Positions 1 to 13,849 of a DNA stretch of 64,000 nucleotides are shown one piece after another. The DNA comes from Alloactinosynnema sp. L-07 (GTDB lineage: Bacteria > Actinomycetota > Actinomycetes > Mycobacteriales > Pseudonocardiaceae): positions 3,224,001-3,288,000 of the forward strand of contig NZ_LN850107.1 of NCBI RefSeq assembly GCF_900070365.1. Reading direction: 5' to 3'. The notes beneath the pieces are model-generated. The model had not been told where the DNA came from, did not search any database, and saw only the letters and a program-made list of their open reading frames with translations. The first letter of the stretch is position 1; each line of letters starts with the position of its first letter. The translations under genes were made by a program, and so were the position numbers.

Positions 1-448
1 CCGTAGCGCCCACCGTGCCCATGAAGCGTCCGTCGATCTCCACTTGACCGGTCATCGGCGAGTTCCGCGCGCCTCGGCGAACGCGCGGAGGAAGATCATC
101 GGAGTAGGGCAAGGCAGCGACTGGGTAGCGATCACCGTGACGGTTCTCCACGCCAGTCACCGACGGGGACAGCGAACCGGGCGGCCTCGGAACGCCGAAA
201 CCGAGGCCGTCAAGGTAACGACGCAGATGTTCATTGGCGGCGGCAACGGCATCGCGCGAACGCTGCAGCTCGCTCGCAGTACCTGCGAGGGTCGCCATCG
301 TTTGGTCGATCTCGGCATCGGTCGTACCGAAGGTCGCCGCTGCCAGCGTCGTCGCGTATGTGTCGAGGTGATTGGCGGCCGTAGCGATGGTGTGTCGAAC
401 CTGGTCGAGTTGGGCGAGAAGCGCGGTCAGCCGTGTGGCCAGCTCCAT
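1..448 (-). CDS. Partial protein with N-terminal helical region, possibly SCP1.201-like deaminase family
   Basis: The reading frame starts at ATG 446-448 and stays open to the left edge, so only about 149 N-terminal residues are visible. The first ~85 residues form an Ala/Leu-rich amphipathic helical segment (starts MELATRLTALLAQLDQVRHT), then a Pro-rich linker. The last visible residues, TGQVEIDGRFMGTV, look like the entry strand of a small enzyme or toxin domain. This layout of helical N-terminus, Pro linker and 'TxGxxxxDG' entry resembles actinobacterial SCP1.201-like (DddA-type) deaminase toxins. The catalytic HxE and CxxC motifs would lie outside the window, so that assignment is a guess. 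No immunity gene can be assessed. Confidence 0.5.
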   Translation of the reverse strand, partial: MELATRLTALLAQLDQVRHTIATAANHLDTYATTLAAATFGTTDAEIDQTMATLAGTASELQRSRDAVAAANEHLRRYLDGLGFGVPRPPGSLSPSVTGVENRHGDRYPVAALPYSDDLPPRVRRGARNSPMTGQVEIDGRFMGTVGAT

Positions 449-505
449 GTCTTCATAAGATCAGATTTCGCTGGGATCGCGATTGACACGAATGGCGTAG
501 GTGTT

Positions 506-886
506 TCAGGGCTTGGAATGGAAGGCCGCGTACATCGCGACGATCTCCGCGCGGTTCTCCGGTGTCGATTCCTCACGAATCCGGCGGTTCAAGCCCGTCG
601 GGTACCCGTGCTTGATCAACCGACGCTCGGCCGCGTCCTCCATGAACGACATCGAGAAGTAGAAGCCCGTGATCAACGCCAACGCCACCATCGAGAACCG
701 CAACGACAACGGACCCGGAACCAACAGCAGCAACCACCACGGCGCCAACAGCACCGTCGCGTGCGAGACATGGCGCAACACCCACCAGGGGCTCGTCAGA
801 TCCCACAGCACCCAGTGCCGGTACCGGTCTGGCAGAGTCCCGCCGACCGCGTACCACAACCATCGCAAAGGGCCTGGGCGTTCCAC
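506..886 (-). CDS. DUF5313 family membrane protein
   Basis: Small 126-residue protein of the actinobacterial DUF5313 family, recognised from the N-terminal 'PGPLRWLWYAVGGTLPDRY' block, the central 'WVLWDLT...WVLRH' segment and the C-terminal 'RLIKHGYP' motif. Two hydrophobic segments (about residues 42-60 and 65-80) suggest a membrane protein with both ends cytoplasmic. Function is unknown. The only in-frame start after the upstream stop (TAG at 896-898) is GTG at 884-886, with no clear Shine-Dalgarno. The metK terminator lies only 9 nt upstream, so a leaderless transcript or a promoter overlapping the terminator is likely. Confidence 0.75.
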   Translation of the reverse strand: MERPGPLRWLWYAVGGTLPDRYRHWVLWDLTSPWWVLRHVSHATVLLAPWWLLLLVPGPLSLRFSMVALALITGFYFSMSFMEDAAERRLIKHGYPTGLNRRIREESTPENRAEIVAMYAAFHSKP

Positions 887-894
887 CGGAAAAG

Positions 895-931
895 CCTAGT
901 GCCCTGACGGCGAGGCCGTCAGGGCACTAGG
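895..931 (-). terminator. Intrinsic-type terminator downstream of metK
   Basis: A perfect 16-bp inverted repeat (895-910 and 916-931, arm CCTAGTGCCCTGACGG) with a 5-nt loop begins 12 nt after the metK stop codon. On the minus strand it is followed by a short T run (CTTTTCC). It should end the gmk-rpoZ-coaBC-metK transcript. Confidence 0.8.
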
Positions 932-942
932 AACCGAGCAAA

Positions 943-2148
943 TCAGGCGCCGACAGCCTGCTTCAGGTCGTCGGCACGGTCCGTGCGCTCCCACGGCAGG
1001 TCGAGCTCGGGACGGCCGAAGTGGCCGTACGCCGCGGTCGGGGCGTAGATCGGGCGCAGGAGGTCCAGGTCGCGGATGATCGCGGCCGGGCGGAGGTCGA
1101 AGATCTCGCGGATGGCCTGCTGGATCTTCAGCGGGTCGGCGTTCTCGGTGCCGAAGGTCTCGACGAACAGACCCACCGGGGCGGCCTTGCCGATCGCGTA
1201 GGCGACCTGTACCTCGATGCGCGTGGCCAGACCGGCGGCCACCGCGTTCTTCGCGACCCAACGCATCGCGTACGCGGCCGAGCGGTCGACCTTTGACGGG
1301 TCCTTGCCGGAGAAGGCGCCGCCGCCGTGGCGGGCCATGCCGCCGTACGTATCCACGATGATCTTGCGGCCGGTGAGGCCCGCGTCGCCCATCGGGCCGC
1401 CGATGACGAAGCGGCCGGTGGGGTTCACGAGCAGCCGCACGTTCTCGGTGTCGAGGTCCAGGTCGGCCAGCTCGGGCAGCACGACCTGCTCGCGCACGTC
1501 GACGCCGAGCAGCTTCTCCAGGTCGACGCCCTCGGCGTGCTGCGACGACACCACCACGGTGTCGAGGCGGACCGCGCGGTCTCCGTCGTACTCGATGGTG
1601 ACCTGGGTCTTGCCGTCGGGACGCAGGTACGGCAGGACACCGTCCTTGCGGACCTTGGTCAGCCGCTTCGACAGCCGGTGCGCCAGTGCGATCGGCAGCG
1701 GCATGAGCTCCGGGGTGTCGGTGCAGGCGTAGCCGAACATCAGGCCCTGGTCGCCCGCGCCCTGGCGGTCGATCTCGTCGGAGGCGTTCTCCACGCGGGT
1801 CTCGTGCGCGGTGTCGACCCCCTGGGCGATGTCGGGCGACTGCGACCCGATGGCGACGTTCACGCCACAGGAGTTGCCGTCGAAGCCCTTGGCCGACGAG
1901 TCATAGCCGATCTTGAGGATGACCTCGCGGACGATGCTCGGGATGTCGGCATACGCCTCGGTGGTCACCTCGCCCGCGACGTGCACCTGGCCGGTCGTGA
2001 CCAGGGTCTCCACCGCGACCCGCGACCGCGGGTCCTTGGCCAGCAGGGCATCGAGAACCGAGTCGCTGATCGCGTCACAGATCTTGTCCGGGTGGCCTTC
2101 GGTGACCGACTCAGAAGTGAACAGTCGGCGGCTGCCTTTTTCGCTCAC
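943..2148 (-). CDS. metK: S-adenosylmethionine synthase
   Basis: Makes S-adenosylmethionine from methionine and ATP in the cytoplasm. About 401 residues from the chosen start, the usual family length. Family signatures are present: '[13 protein letters not shown]' near the N-terminus, '[12 protein letters not shown]' in the middle and the Gly-rich '[19 protein letters not shown]' loop. The start is placed at GTG 2146-2148 (product begins with [12 protein letters not shown], as in mycobacterial MetK), because GAGGTGGGG lies just upstream. An ATG at 2184 would add 12 residues without family support. It is the last gene of the block containing coaBC and ends at a strong terminator. No SAM riboswitch fits in the ~37 nt between coaBC and the start. 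Confidence 0.97.
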   Translation of the reverse strand: MSEKGSRRLFTSESVTEGHPDKICDAISDSVLDALLAKDPRSRVAVETLVTTGQVHVAGEVTTEAYADIPSIVREVILKIGYDSSAKGFDGNSCGVNVAIGSQSPDIAQGVDTAHETRVENASDEIDRQGAGDQGLMFGYACTDTPELMPLPIALAHRLSKRLTKVRKDGVLPYLRPDGKTQVTIEYDGDRAVRLDTVVVSSQHAEGVDLEKLLGVDVREQVVLPELADLDLDTENVRLLVNPTGRFVIGGPMGDAGLTGRKIIVDTYGGMARHGGGAFSGKDPSKVDRSAAYAMRWVAKNAVAAGLATRIEVQVAYAIGKAAPVGLFVETFGTENADPLKIQQAIREIFDLRPAAIIRDLDLLRPIYAPTAAYGHFGRPELDLPWERTDRADDLKQAVGA

Positions 2149-2185
2149 GTACCCCACCTCATCCGAAGACATAATCGCCTTCACT

Positions 2186-3442
2186 TTATCCAGGCGCGGA
2201 GTCGCGCCGCGACCGTCGGATGGTTACCGCTACGGCGTCCCACACTTCGGACGCCAGTTGCGCTTTGGCGCCGAACTCGATCGGGCGTTCGGTGCCGTCC
2301 GCGCTGAGCAACCAACCTTCATTGTCCTCGGTTTCGAACGCCTTGCCTTCTCCCACCCTGTTGACCACCAGCAGGTCACAGCCCTTGCGGGCGAGTTTGG
2401 CGCGGGCGTGATCGAGGACGTCGGCTCCAGTATCGCCCGTTTCGGCGGCGAAACCTACGATGACCTGCGTCGACTCCGGCTCCCGGCGCCGGTTCTCCAC
2501 CAGTTCGGCGAGCACGTCGGCGTTGCGGGTCAGCACGATCGGATCGGGATCGGCGTCGGTCTTCTTGATTTTGAACTCGGCCCGGTGCTCTGGCCGGAAG
2601 TCGGCGACGGCGGCGGCCATGACCACCACGTCGGCGTCGGCGGCGGCCTTGTGCACCGCTTGGCGCAGTTCCTCGGCCGTCCCGACTTTGACCAGCTCGG
2701 CGCCCGCTGGCTCCGGCAGGTTCAGGGTGTGCGCGGAGACCAAAGTCACCCTGGCGCCGCGCTGCACGGCCGTGCGGGCCAGCGCGTAGCCCTGCTTGCC
2801 CGACGAGCGGTTGCCCAGGAAGCGGACCGGGTCCAGCGGCTCGCGGGTGCCACCGGCCGAGACCACCACGTGCAGGCCTTCGAGGTCACGCGGCAGCGCG
2901 TCGGGCCTGCTGAGCAGCAGCCGGGCGAGGTCGACGATCTCGGCGGGGTCGGCCAGCCTGCCCTTGCCGGTGTCGGCACCGGTCAACCGACCCGCCGCGG
3001 GCTCGCTCACCACGACGCCCCGCGCGCGCAGGGTGGCCACGTTGGCCTGGGTGGCGGCGTGCTCCCACATCTCGGTGTGCATGGCCGGAACCATGAGCAC
3101 CGGGCAGCGCGCCGTCAGCAGGGTGTTCGTCAGCAGGTCGTCGGCCAGACCGTGGGCGGCCTTGGCGAGCAGGTCGGCCGTCGACGGCACGACGAGCACC
3201 AGGTCGGCCTCCTGGCCGAGCCGCACGTGCGGCACCTCCGGGACGTCGGAGAAGACGCCCGCGTGCACCTTCTGGCCGGACAGGGCCTCGAACGTCGCCG
3301 CGCCCACGAACCGCAGCGCGGCCTCGGTGGGCACGACCCGCATGTCGTGTCCGGACTCGGTCAGCCTGCGCAGGACCTCACAGGCCTTGTAGGCGGCGAT
3401 ACCGCCGCCCACCCCGAGGACGACCCGAGGCCGGGAGGTCAC
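2186..3442 (-). CDS. coaBC: Bifunctional phosphopantothenoylcysteine decarboxylase / phosphopantothenate-cysteine ligase
   Basis: Catalyses two successive steps of coenzyme A synthesis: CTP-dependent joining of cysteine to 4'-phosphopantothenate, and FMN-dependent decarboxylation. The N-terminal flavoprotein half (to about residue 185) shows '[13 protein letters not shown]', the 'PAMHTEMW' substrate-binding segment and the catalytic His region. The C-terminal ligase half shows '[20 protein letters not shown]' and the lysine-rich 'EFKIKKTD' CTP site. 418 residues, normal for the fusion. The GTG start overlaps the rpoZ stop by 4 nt (GTGA), implying translational coupling. Confidence 0.97.
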   Translation of the reverse strand: MTSRPRVVLGVGGGIAAYKACEVLRRLTESGHDMRVVPTEAALRFVGAATFEALSGQKVHAGVFSDVPEVPHVRLGQEADLVLVVPSTADLLAKAAHGLADDLLTNTLLTARCPVLMVPAMHTEMWEHAATQANVATLRARGVVVSEPAAGRLTGADTGKGRLADPAEIVDLARLLLSRPDALPRDLEGLHVVVSAGGTREPLDPVRFLGNRSSGKQGYALARTAVQRGARVTLVSAHTLNLPEPAGAELVKVGTAEELRQAVHKAAADADVVVMAAAVADFRPEHRAEFKIKKTDADPDPIVLTRNADVLAELVENRRREPESTQVIVGFAAETGDTGADVLDHARAKLARKGCDLLVVNRVGEGKAFETEDNEGWLLSADGTERPIEFGAKAQLASEVWDAVAVTIRRSRRDSAPG

Positions 3443-3726
3443 TCGCCCTCGGTGTGCTCAAGCAGACCGGAGTGGATTTCGCGCAGTGCGATGGACAGCG
3501 GCTTCTCGCGCGGCCCCGGCTCCACGAGCGGGCCGACGTACTCGAGCAGGCCCTCACCGAGCTGCGCGTAGTAGTCGTTGATCTGGCGGGCGCGCTTGGC
3601 GGCGTAGATCACCAGCGCGTACTTCGAGCTGACCTTGTCGAGCAGGTCGTCGATCGGCGGGTTGGTGATGCCTTCGAGGGGGGTCGTCGGCTCGCCCAGT
3701 ACGCCCAGCTCGGTGGGGGTGATCAC
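3439..3726 (-). CDS. rpoZ: DNA-directed RNA polymerase omega subunit
   Basis: Small RNA polymerase subunit that helps fold and assemble beta-prime. Typical actinobacterial omega: '[20 protein letters not shown]', then '[20 protein letters not shown]' and the terminal 'LLEHTEGE'. The start is set at GTG 3724-3726 (about 95 residues) because a GGAG lies about 10 nt upstream. A GTG at 3747, overlapping the gmk stop, would add seven atypical residues (TWSCCR region). It lies between gmk and coaBC with tight spacing, as in mycobacteria. Confidence 0.93.
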   Translation of the reverse strand: MITPTELGVLGEPTTPLEGITNPPIDDLLDKVSSKYALVIYAAKRARQINDYYAQLGEGLLEYVGPLVEPGPREKPLSIALREIHSGLLEHTEGE

Positions 3727-3743
3727 TCTGCAACAGCTCCAGG

Positions 3744-4349
3744 TCACTCAGATGATGGCGTGAGTACCAAGGTTAGCAACTCGTTCGCAGCCTGCCGCAC
3801 ATCGGCGTTCACTACGACCGCGTCGAACTCCTTGGCGGCGGCCAGCTCGTCCTCGGCGATGGCCAGCCTACGGGCCACCACCGCCTCGTCCTCAGTGCCG
3901 CGCCCGGTGAGCCTGCTCACCAGCACGTCCCAGGACGGGGGCACCAGCATGACCAGCTGCGCCTCGGGCATGGCCCTGCGCACAAGGCGGGCGCCCTGCA
4001 GCTCGATCTCCAGGACCGCGGGCCGACCGGCGGCGAGCGCGGCCTCGACCGGCGCGCGTGGGGTGCCGTAGTGGTTGCCCGCGAACTCGGCGTGCTCCAG
4101 CAGCTCGCCCGCGTCGGCCATGCGGTCGAACTCGGCACGGTCGACGAAGTGGTAGTGCGCGCCGTCGATCTCGCCAGGGCGCGGACGCCGGGTCGTCACC
4201 GAGACGCTGAAGTACAGATCGGGGTGGAGCCTGCGCAGTTCGCCGACCACGCTGGACTTGCCGACCCCCGACGGGCCGGAGACGACAGTGAGCCGGGACC
4301 GGGCAGCGACGCCCGATCCCGGCCCACGGCCGTTGACGCTCTCAGTCAC
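3744..4349 (-). CDS. gmk: Guanylate kinase
   Basis: Phosphorylates GMP to GDP with ATP, an essential step in guanine nucleotide supply. 201 residues. The P-loop '[10 protein letters not shown]' is at about residues 24-33, the GMP-binding '[21 protein letters not shown]' block follows, and the lid/arginine region contains '[11 protein letters not shown]'. A ~18-residue N-terminal extension before the first strand is common in actinobacteria. The start overlaps the mihF stop by 4 nt, and its own stop precedes rpoZ by 17 nt, so mihF-gmk-rpoZ-coaBC-metK reads as one operon. Confidence 0.96.
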   Translation of the reverse strand: MTESVNGRGPGSGVAARSRLTVVSGPSGVGKSSVVGELRRLHPDLYFSVSVTTRRPRPGEIDGAHYHFVDRAEFDRMADAGELLEHAEFAGNHYGTPRAPVEAALAAGRPAVLEIELQGARLVRRAMPEAQLVMLVPPSWDVLVSRLTGRGTEDEAVVARRLAIAEDELAAAKEFDAVVVNADVRQAANELLTLVLTPSSE

Positions 4350-4663
4350 TCGCCGCTGAACTCGGCGAGCAGAGCCTTGCGCTGCCGGTCGCCCAGACCG
4401 CGCAACCGGCGGCTCGGGGCGATCTCAAGACGCTCGATGATCTGCTGGGCACGCACCTTGCCGACGCCCGGAAGGGCCTCGAGCAGGGCGGTGACCTTCA
4501 TCTTGCCCAGCACCTCGTCGTTGTCAGACTGGGCCAGCACGTCCTTGAGGGTGGTACCGCCTCGCTTCAGGCGCTCCTTGAGCTCGGCTCGGGCGCGACG
4601 GGCGGCAGCCGCCTTCTCCAGCGCTGCGGCCCGCTGCTCCTCGGTCAGCTGGGGAAGGGCCAC
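4346..4663 (-). CDS. mihF: Actinobacterial integration host factor (mIHF/sIHF)
   Basis: Nucleoid-associated DNA-bending protein specific to actinobacteria and unrelated to the HU/IHF-alpha/beta fold. 105 residues: a basic N-terminal helix ([20 protein letters not shown]) and the helix-two-turn-helix region with the lid motif '[20 protein letters not shown]', followed by '[15 protein letters not shown]'. The GTG start has an excellent GGAGGAAA ribosome site 4-5 nt upstream. It heads the gmk operon, the conserved position of mihF. Confidence 0.95.
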   Translation of the reverse strand: MALPQLTEEQRAAALEKAAAARRARAELKERLKRGGTTLKDVLAQSDNDEVLGKMKVTALLEALPGVGKVRAQQIIERLEIAPSRRLRGLGDRQRKALLAEFSGE

Positions 4664-4705
4664 GATTTTCCTCCGTGGGGATTGGTTCTCCGGATCGGTG
4701 CCGCG

Positions 4706-4735
4706 ACGTTACCGACCCCTGGCCTGCGAAGACAA
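4706..4735 (-). promoter_or_regulatory. Candidate sigma-70-type promoter of mihF operon
   Basis: On the minus strand TTGTCT (4730-4735) and TAACGT (4706-4711) are separated by 18 nt, placing a start site about 35-40 nt before the mihF GTG. Only partial matches to consensus, so tentative. Confidence 0.3.
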
Positions 4736-5024
4736 CGCGGGGGCACCCTGTGCGGACGGTGACGGCGCGACAGAAGTTGATCAACGATCGGTGACGGCAA
4801 GGCCGTGACCTGCGACAACTCTACGCGGATTCGCCCACTCGGGATCGTCACACACCGCGATCGAGTGCCCACGCGAGGCGAAAGTGTCATTTCCGCCACT
4901 CCCTGAGTTGTGGTCGATACACCTGGTTAGACCACCGCCCGCCACCTGCGAGAACAGATTCCGGGCACGCCGATGGGACCGGGGGCGTCCAGCCACCCCG
5001 GCCCCATCGTCCAACAATCCTCTT

Positions 5025-5055
5025 GTTCAACAATTCTAACGTTCAATTGTTGAAC
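5025..5055 (-). terminator. Stem-loop after pyrF
   Basis: An 11-bp perfect inverted repeat (GTTCAACAATT at 5025-5035, its complement at 5045-5055) with a 9-nt loop begins 8 nt after the pyrF stop. It is unusually AT-rich for this genome and lacks a long T tract. It may end the pyr transcript or act as an operator. A further related CAACAAT lies at 5012-5018. Confidence 0.4.
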
Positions 5056-5062
5056 GATCGAG

Positions 5063-5886
5063 TCACGACGTGATGGCCGCCAGCTCGTCGCGGGAACGCA
5101 AGGCCGCCGTGCGGACTGCGTCGACGTCCGGGCCGTGCCGCAGGATGTCCCTGGAGGTCGTCGGGAGGACGTTCCGCAGGCCGCCGAAGACCCTTTCAAG
5201 ATCATCAGCGCCCGCGCCCTGAGCGCCGACGCCAGGGGCCAGCACGGGGCCGTTGAGGGCCGACAGGTCCAGCCCCGCCTCCCCCACCGTCGCCCCGATG
5301 ACCAGACCGACCGAGCCGAGCGGATCCGCGCCCGCGTTGAGCGCGGCGGCCTCGTCCACGATCGTCTGGGCGACCGTCCGACCATCCGCGCCGATCGCGC
5401 GTTGGACCGAGGCGCCCTCCTTGTTGGAGGTGAGCGCGAGCACGAACACCCCGGCCCCGGTGCGCCGGGCCTCATCGATCGCCGGGGTCAGCGAGCCGAA
5501 GCCCAGGTACGGCGACACCGTGATCGCGTCCGAGGCCAGCGGCCCGTCGCCAACGTACGCCGACCCGTAGGCCGCCATCGTGGAGCCGATGTCGCCGCGC
5601 TTGATGTCGAGCAGGACCAGCGCGCCCGCCGCCCGGGACTCGGCGATGACCCGCTCCAGCACCGCGACGCCCCGCGACCCGTAGGCCTCGAAGAACGCCG
5701 ACTGGGGCTTGAGGAGCGCGATCTCCCCCGCCAGCGCCTCCACACAGGTCAGCGCGAACCGCTCCAGCCCCGACACGTCACGCGGCAGGCCCCACGCGTC
5801 CAGCAGGCCGGGATGCGGGTCGATGCCGACACAGAGCCGACCACGCTTGGCGGTGGCCTCGACCAGCCGGGCGCCGAACGGCGCGG

Positions 5887-5890
<4 letters not shown>
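5063..5890 (-). CDS. pyrF: Orotidine 5'-phosphate decarboxylase (type 2)
   Basis: Last enzyme of UMP synthesis, decarboxylating OMP. 275 residues, the longer 'subfamily 2' form usual in actinobacteria. It shows '[17 protein letters not shown]' at the N-terminus, the catalytic '[13 protein letters not shown]' (Asp-Lys-Asp network) near residue 100, and '[10 protein letters not shown]' for phosphate binding. The GTG start at 5888-5890 overlaps the carB stop TGA by 4 nt. The frame is open far upstream, but only this start gives the family N-terminus. Confidence 0.95.
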
Positions 5891-10334
<4,444 letters not shown>

Positions 10335-10342
<8 letters not shown>

Positions 10343-10874
10343 CGTGCGGAACCTCCGGGGTCTCGGGCAGGGCGCGGACCGCCCGCGCCCAGTTCTGGTA
10401 CTCGCTCTTGTCGTCGGCTCGGAAGCCGGTGTCGAACTGGTGGTCCTCGATCTTCCAGCGCACCACCAGCACGCCGTCGCCGCCCATCACCTTGCCCGCG
10501 ATTCCGGCCTCGGTGCGGGCGTCGACCACGGCGTCCGCCGGGATCCACAGTGGACTCGCGCCGAGCCGGTCGAACAGCACGCCGGTGGGCAGCAGGTGAA
10601 CGGTGGCGTCGGCGCGGAAGCCGATGTCGCCCACGGCGACCCGGTCCTGCCAGCTCTTGTCGGTGACCGTGCTCGCGTAGACGCCGGTCAGCGGGGGCAG
10701 CAGTTCCTCGGCCTCACCGCGGTTGATCCGGTCGATCAGGCCGTCCGGGACCGTGGGGAACGTCGGCAGCACGGCGGCCTGGCGGCGCGCGCGGTTGCGG
10801 TAGCCCCACCACATCAGGCCCGCCAGCAGCAGGAACACCGCCAAAACGACCAACGAAAGCTCAAGTCGGTTCAT
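10335..10874 (-). CDS. PH-like membrane protein of the pyr operon (Rv1382-like)
   Basis: 179-residue protein with one N-terminal transmembrane helix (about residues 5-24, 'LSLVVLAVFLLLAGLMWWGY') and a soluble C-terminal domain of the bacterial PH-like fold ('TGVLFDRLGASPLWIPADAVVDA', then 'VRWKIEDHQFDTGFRADD'). Proteins of this type sit between pyrC and carA in mycobacteria and relatives. The function is not established, and older 'export protein' labels are weak. The start is ATG 10872-10874, which overlaps the stop of a 24-codon ORF that bridges it to pyrC. Confidence 0.85.
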
Positions 10875-10945
10875 CCGGCCACCTCGCACGCTCGGTGGCG
10901 GGCACCGGAACACTGTGTCAAGGATTCGCTCGCAAGCTCGCTCAT
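10871..10945 (-). CDS. Putative 24-residue bridging peptide between pyrC and the PH-like gene
   Basis: An ORF beginning [12 protein letters not shown] fills the gap exactly: its ATG overlaps the pyrC stop (ATGA) and its TGA overlaps the ATG of the next gene (ATGA). Its first 12 codons are near-identical to those of the bridging ORF between pyrB and pyrC; three of the four differences are silent and one changes Ser to Leu. This may be a translated coupling peptide, or a dispersed palindromic repeat that happens to be open. Translation is inferred, not shown. Confidence 0.35.
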   Translation of the reverse strand: MSELASESLTQCSGARHRACEVAG

Positions 10946-12222
10946 CGCGCGGCCTTCCCATCCCGAGCGGTGACCTCGCCGCGCAGCAGCGTCGCGACCA
11001 CCGTGCCGGGCAGTTCCATGCCCTCGTACGGGGTGTTGGCCGCGAGGCTGGCCAGGTCGGCGCCGCGCACGGTCCAGCGGCCCGCCGGGTCGACCAGGGT
11101 CAGCGTCGCGGGTTCGCCAACCGCGATCGGCCGGCCCTGGTCGGGCAGGCCCGCGATCTCGGCCGGGCGCTCACTCATCACGCGGGCCACGCCGCGCCAG
11201 TCGAGCAGGCCGGGCTCGACCATGGTCGCGACCACGATCGGCAGCGCGGTCTGCAGGCCGAGCATGCCAGGGCGGGCCGCCGACCACTCGCAGTCCTTGT
11301 CCTGGTGGGCGTGCGGGGCGTGGTCAGTGGCCACGACGTCGACCGTGCCGTCGGCCAGCGCGGCCCGCAGCGCGGCGGCGTCGGTCGCGGTGCGCAGCGG
11401 CGGGTTGACCTTGTTGACGGGGTCGTAGCTGGTCAGGCGCTCGTCGTCGAGGAGCAGGTGGTGCGGGGTGACCTCGGCGGTGACCTGGGTGCCCCGGGCC
11501 TTGGCCCAGCGCAGGACGTCCGCGGTGCCCGCCGTGGAGACGTGGCAGACGTGCAGCCGGGCGCCGACGTGGAATGCCAACAGGCAGTCGCGGGCGACGA
11601 TCGACTCCTCGGCGACCGCGGGCCAGCCCGCCAGGCCGAGCCGGGCGGCGATCTCGCCCTCGTGTGCCTGCGCGCCGACGGTGAGGCGGGGCTCCTCGGC
11701 GTGCTGGGCGATGACCGCGCCCAGCGCCTTGGTGTACTCCAGCGCGCGGCGCATGATCAGCGGGTCGGCGACGCAGAGGCCGTCGTCGGAGAAGATCCGG
11801 ACTCCTGCCTGGGACTTGGCCATCGTGCCCAGTTCGGCGAGCTTCTCGCCCTTGAGGCCGACGGTGACCGCGCCGATCGGGTGCACGTCGACCAGGCCGA
11901 CCTCGCGGCCGCGGCGCCAGACGTGCTCGACGATGACCGCGTTGTCGGCGACCGGGTCGGTGTTGGCCATGGCGAACACCGCCGTGTAGCCGCCGAGGGC
12001 CGCGGCACGCGAGCCGGTCTCGATGGTCTCGGTGTCCTCGCGGCCGGGCTCGCGCAGGTGGGTGTGCAGGTCGACGAACCCGGGCAGCGCGACGAGCCCG
12101 CCCGCGTCGATGACCTCGTCACCCGTGAGCCCGTCACCGATCTCGGTGATGACCCCGTCCTCGATCAGTAGATCGACCGGGTCCTCGCCGTAGGGCTTGA
12201 CGCCCCGGATGACCAAACTCAT
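10942..12222 (-). CDS. pyrC: Dihydroorotase
   Basis: Zinc amidohydrolase that cyclises carbamoyl-aspartate to dihydroorotate. 426 residues from ATG 12220-12222, supported by GGGAG 8 nt upstream and by the family N-terminus ([12 protein letters not shown]). The metal-binding '[10 protein letters not shown]' is near residue 58, the 'HVSTAG' region is in the middle, and the catalytic Asp lies in 'ATDHAPH' near residue 305, so this is the active long form and not a PyrC-like pseudoenzyme. A longer frame exists upstream but has no homology. Confidence 0.97.
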   Translation of the reverse strand: MSLVIRGVKPYGEDPVDLLIEDGVITEIGDGLTGDEVIDAGGLVALPGFVDLHTHLREPGREDTETIETGSRAAALGGYTAVFAMANTDPVADNAVIVEHVWRRGREVGLVDVHPIGAVTVGLKGEKLAELGTMAKSQAGVRIFSDDGLCVADPLIMRRALEYTKALGAVIAQHAEEPRLTVGAQAHEGEIAARLGLAGWPAVAEESIVARDCLLAFHVGARLHVCHVSTAGTADVLRWAKARGTQVTAEVTPHHLLLDDERLTSYDPVNKVNPPLRTATDAAALRAALADGTVDVVATDHAPHAHQDKDCEWSAARPGMLGLQTALPIVVATMVEPGLLDWRGVARVMSERPAEIAGLPDQGRPIAVGEPATLTLVDPAGRWTVRGADLASLAANTPYEGMELPGTVVATLLRGEVTARDGKAAR

Positions 12223-12296
12223 GCGGCTATCTCCCAAGGTCGGCGGCTCCACTCGCGAAGGCACTGTGTCGATGATTCGCTCGCGAGCTCGCTCAT
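12219..12296 (-). CDS. Putative 25-residue bridging peptide between pyrB and pyrC
   Basis: An ORF starting [12 protein letters not shown] has its ATG overlapping the pyrB stop and its TGA overlapping the pyrC ATG. A purine-rich GGAGAGGAAG lies about 8 nt before its start. It is paralogous over its first 12 codons to the ORF bridging pyrC and the next gene, while the C-terminal halves differ. The core contains the palindrome GCGAGCTCGC, so a repetitive-element origin is equally possible. Confidence 0.35.
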   Translation of the reverse strand: MSELASESSTQCLREWSRRPWEIAA

Positions 12297-13231
12297 GAAC
12301 CGTCTTCCTCTCCGGCAAGCAGGTGGTACAGCACAGCCATTCGGACGTGCACCCCGTTGGCGACCTGGTCGGTGATGGCCGCGCGCGGCGAGTCGGCGAC
12401 CGCGGCGGCGATCTCCATCCCGCGCAGCATCGGGCCGGGGTGCAGGACGACCGCGTGTTCGGGCAGCATCCGCGCCCGCGCCTCGCTGAGCCCGTAGGTG
12501 ATCGAGTATTCCTTCGCCGACGGGAAGAAGCCGCCGTGCATGCGCTCGGCCTGCACCCGAAGCATCATGACCGCGTCGAGCGAGGGCAACTCGGCGTCGA
12601 GGTCGTGGCTGACCCGCAGGCCGGGCACCCAGTCGGCCACGCCAGTCGGCAGCAGCGTCGGCGGCGCGACCAGCACCACCTCGGCGCCCAGGGCGGTCAG
12701 CAGGTGCACGTTGGAGCGGGCGACCCGGCTGTGCAGGACGTCCCCGACGATGGCGATGCGCCTGCCATCGACCGACCCGAGCCGGTCTCGCAGGGTCGCG
12801 GCGTCGAGCAGGGCCTGCGTGGGGTGCTCGTGGGTGCCGTCGCCCGCGTTGACCACCGAGGTGCCGACCTCGGCGAGCCAGCCCGCGAGCCGGTGGGCAG
12901 CGCCGGAGGCCGGGTGGCGCACGATCACGCAGTCGGCGCCCGCGGCGGCCAGCGTCAGCGCGGTGTCGCGCAGGGACTCCCCCTTGCTGGTGGAGGACCC
13001 GGCCGAGGAGACGTTGACGACGTCGGCGCTCATCCACTTGCCCGCGATCTCGAAGGACACGCGGGTGCGGGTGGAGTTCTCGTAGAACATCGTGATGACC
13101 GTGCGGCCGCGCAGCGTCGGCAGTTTGCGGACCTCGCGGCCCAGCAGGGTCTTCTTCAAGCCGTCGGCGGTGTCGAGGATGGCCAGCGCGGTGGCCGGGT
13201 CGATCCCGTCGGTGCTGAGCAGGTGCTTCAC
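12293..13231 (-). CDS. pyrB: Aspartate carbamoyltransferase catalytic subunit
   Basis: Condenses carbamoyl phosphate with aspartate. 312 residues. The carbamoyl-phosphate loop '[13 protein letters not shown]' is at about residues 50-62, the '[12 protein letters not shown]' lysine loop follows, and '[12 protein letters not shown]' is near residue 136. No pyrI regulatory subunit is encoded nearby, as expected for the actinobacterial type. The start overlaps the pyrR stop by 4 nt. Confidence 0.97.
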   Translation of the reverse strand: MKHLLSTDGIDPATALAILDTADGLKKTLLGREVRKLPTLRGRTVITMFYENSTRTRVSFEIAGKWMSADVVNVSSAGSSTSKGESLRDTALTLAAAGADCVIVRHPASGAAHRLAGWLAEVGTSVVNAGDGTHEHPTQALLDAATLRDRLGSVDGRRIAIVGDVLHSRVARSNVHLLTALGAEVVLVAPPTLLPTGVADWVPGLRVSHDLDAELPSLDAVMMLRVQAERMHGGFFPSAKEYSITYGLSEARARMLPEHAVVLHPGPMLRGMEIAAAVADSPRAAITDQVANGVHVRMAVLYHLLAGEEDGS

Positions 13232-13818
13232 GCGCTTGCCTCCGGTCGACTCAGCAGGACGGCGTCGCGGCCGTCGGTCTCGGAGAGCAGGACGTTGACC
13301 TCCTCGGAGCGCGCGGTGGGCACGTTCTTGCCCACGTAGTCGGCGCGGATGGGCAGTTCACGGTGTCCCCGGTCGACCAGGACGGCCAGCTGAACCGCGC
13401 GTGGGCGACCCGCGTCGCGCAGTGCGTCGAGGGCGGCGCGGATGGTGCGGCCGGAGAACAGCACGTCATCGACCAGGATGACCAGCGCGTCGTCGATCCC
13501 GCCGGTGGGCAGCGCGGTCGCGCCCAGTGGACGGGTCGGCTTGCGGCGGAGATCGTCGCGGTAGAGCGTCACGTCGAGTGTGCCGAAGGGCACTTGGACG
13601 CCCGCGAAGTCTTCGATCTTCGCGGCCAGGCGCGCGGCCAGCGGACCGCCGCGGGTGGGGATGCCGAGCAGGGCGACGGGGCTCGCCCCGGAACCGCCCA
13701 GCGCGGTCTTCTCGATGACCTGATGGGCCATTCGGGCGATGGTGCGCGCGACGTCGCCAGCCGAAAGCAGCTCCCGCTGCCCGGCCGGGTCTGTCGCGCC
13801 GCGATCTCGCGACGCCAC
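13228..13818 (-). CDS. pyrR: PyrR bifunctional pyr operon regulator / uracil phosphoribosyltransferase
   Basis: RNA-binding regulator of pyrimidine genes that responds to UMP/UTP; it also has phosphoribosyltransferase activity. 196 residues. The PRPP-binding signature '[21 protein letters not shown]' lies near residues 110-130 and '[10 protein letters not shown]' earlier. The GTG start at 13816-13818 has AAGGAG 6 nt upstream. A PyrR-binding-loop consensus lies immediately before that ribosome site, so PyrR probably represses translation of its own operon, as reported for mycobacteria. It is the first gene of pyrR-pyrB-pyrC-PH-carA-carB-pyrF. Confidence 0.96.
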   Translation of the reverse strand: MASRDRGATDPAGQRELLSAGDVARTIARMAHQVIEKTALGGSGASPVALLGIPTRGGPLAARLAAKIEDFAGVQVPFGTLDVTLYRDDLRRKPTRPLGATALPTGGIDDALVILVDDVLFSGRTIRAALDALRDAGRPRAVQLAVLVDRGHRELPIRADYVGKNVPTARSEEVNVLLSETDGRDAVLLSRPEASA

Positions 13819-13831
13819 AGTGGACTCCTTC

Positions 13832-13849
13832 CCCGCCTCACGGGACGGG
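13832..13849 (-). promoter_or_regulatory. PyrR-binding loop in pyrR leader
   Basis: The minus strand reads a hairpin CCCG-UCCCGUGAGG-CGGG. Its loop matches the conserved PyrR recognition sequence UCCNGNGAGG, closed by a 4-bp GC stem. It ends directly against the GGAAGGAG ribosome site of pyrR, so PyrR binding would block initiation. A TTTAAT (-10-like) just upstream would put the transcript start at or next to the loop. Confidence 0.72.

Larger units (their letters stand above)
4664..5062 (-). other. Intergenic region between mihF and pyrF
   Basis: About 400 nt with no convincing gene. It should hold the mihF operon promoter (candidate at 4706-4735) and the 3' hairpin of the pyr operon (5025-5055). 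The middle part, about 4740-5010, is not obviously structured. Confidence 0.6.

Noticed and set aside
2149..2185. SAM riboswitch upstream of metK
   Set aside because: Only ~37 nt separate coaBC from the metK start, with no room for a structured aptamer.
10875..10961. Longer N-terminus for the PH-like protein starting in pyrC
   Set aside because: The added residues lie in the repeat-derived bridging sequence in another frame and have no family support; ATG 10872-10874 gives the normal membrane helix at the N-terminus.
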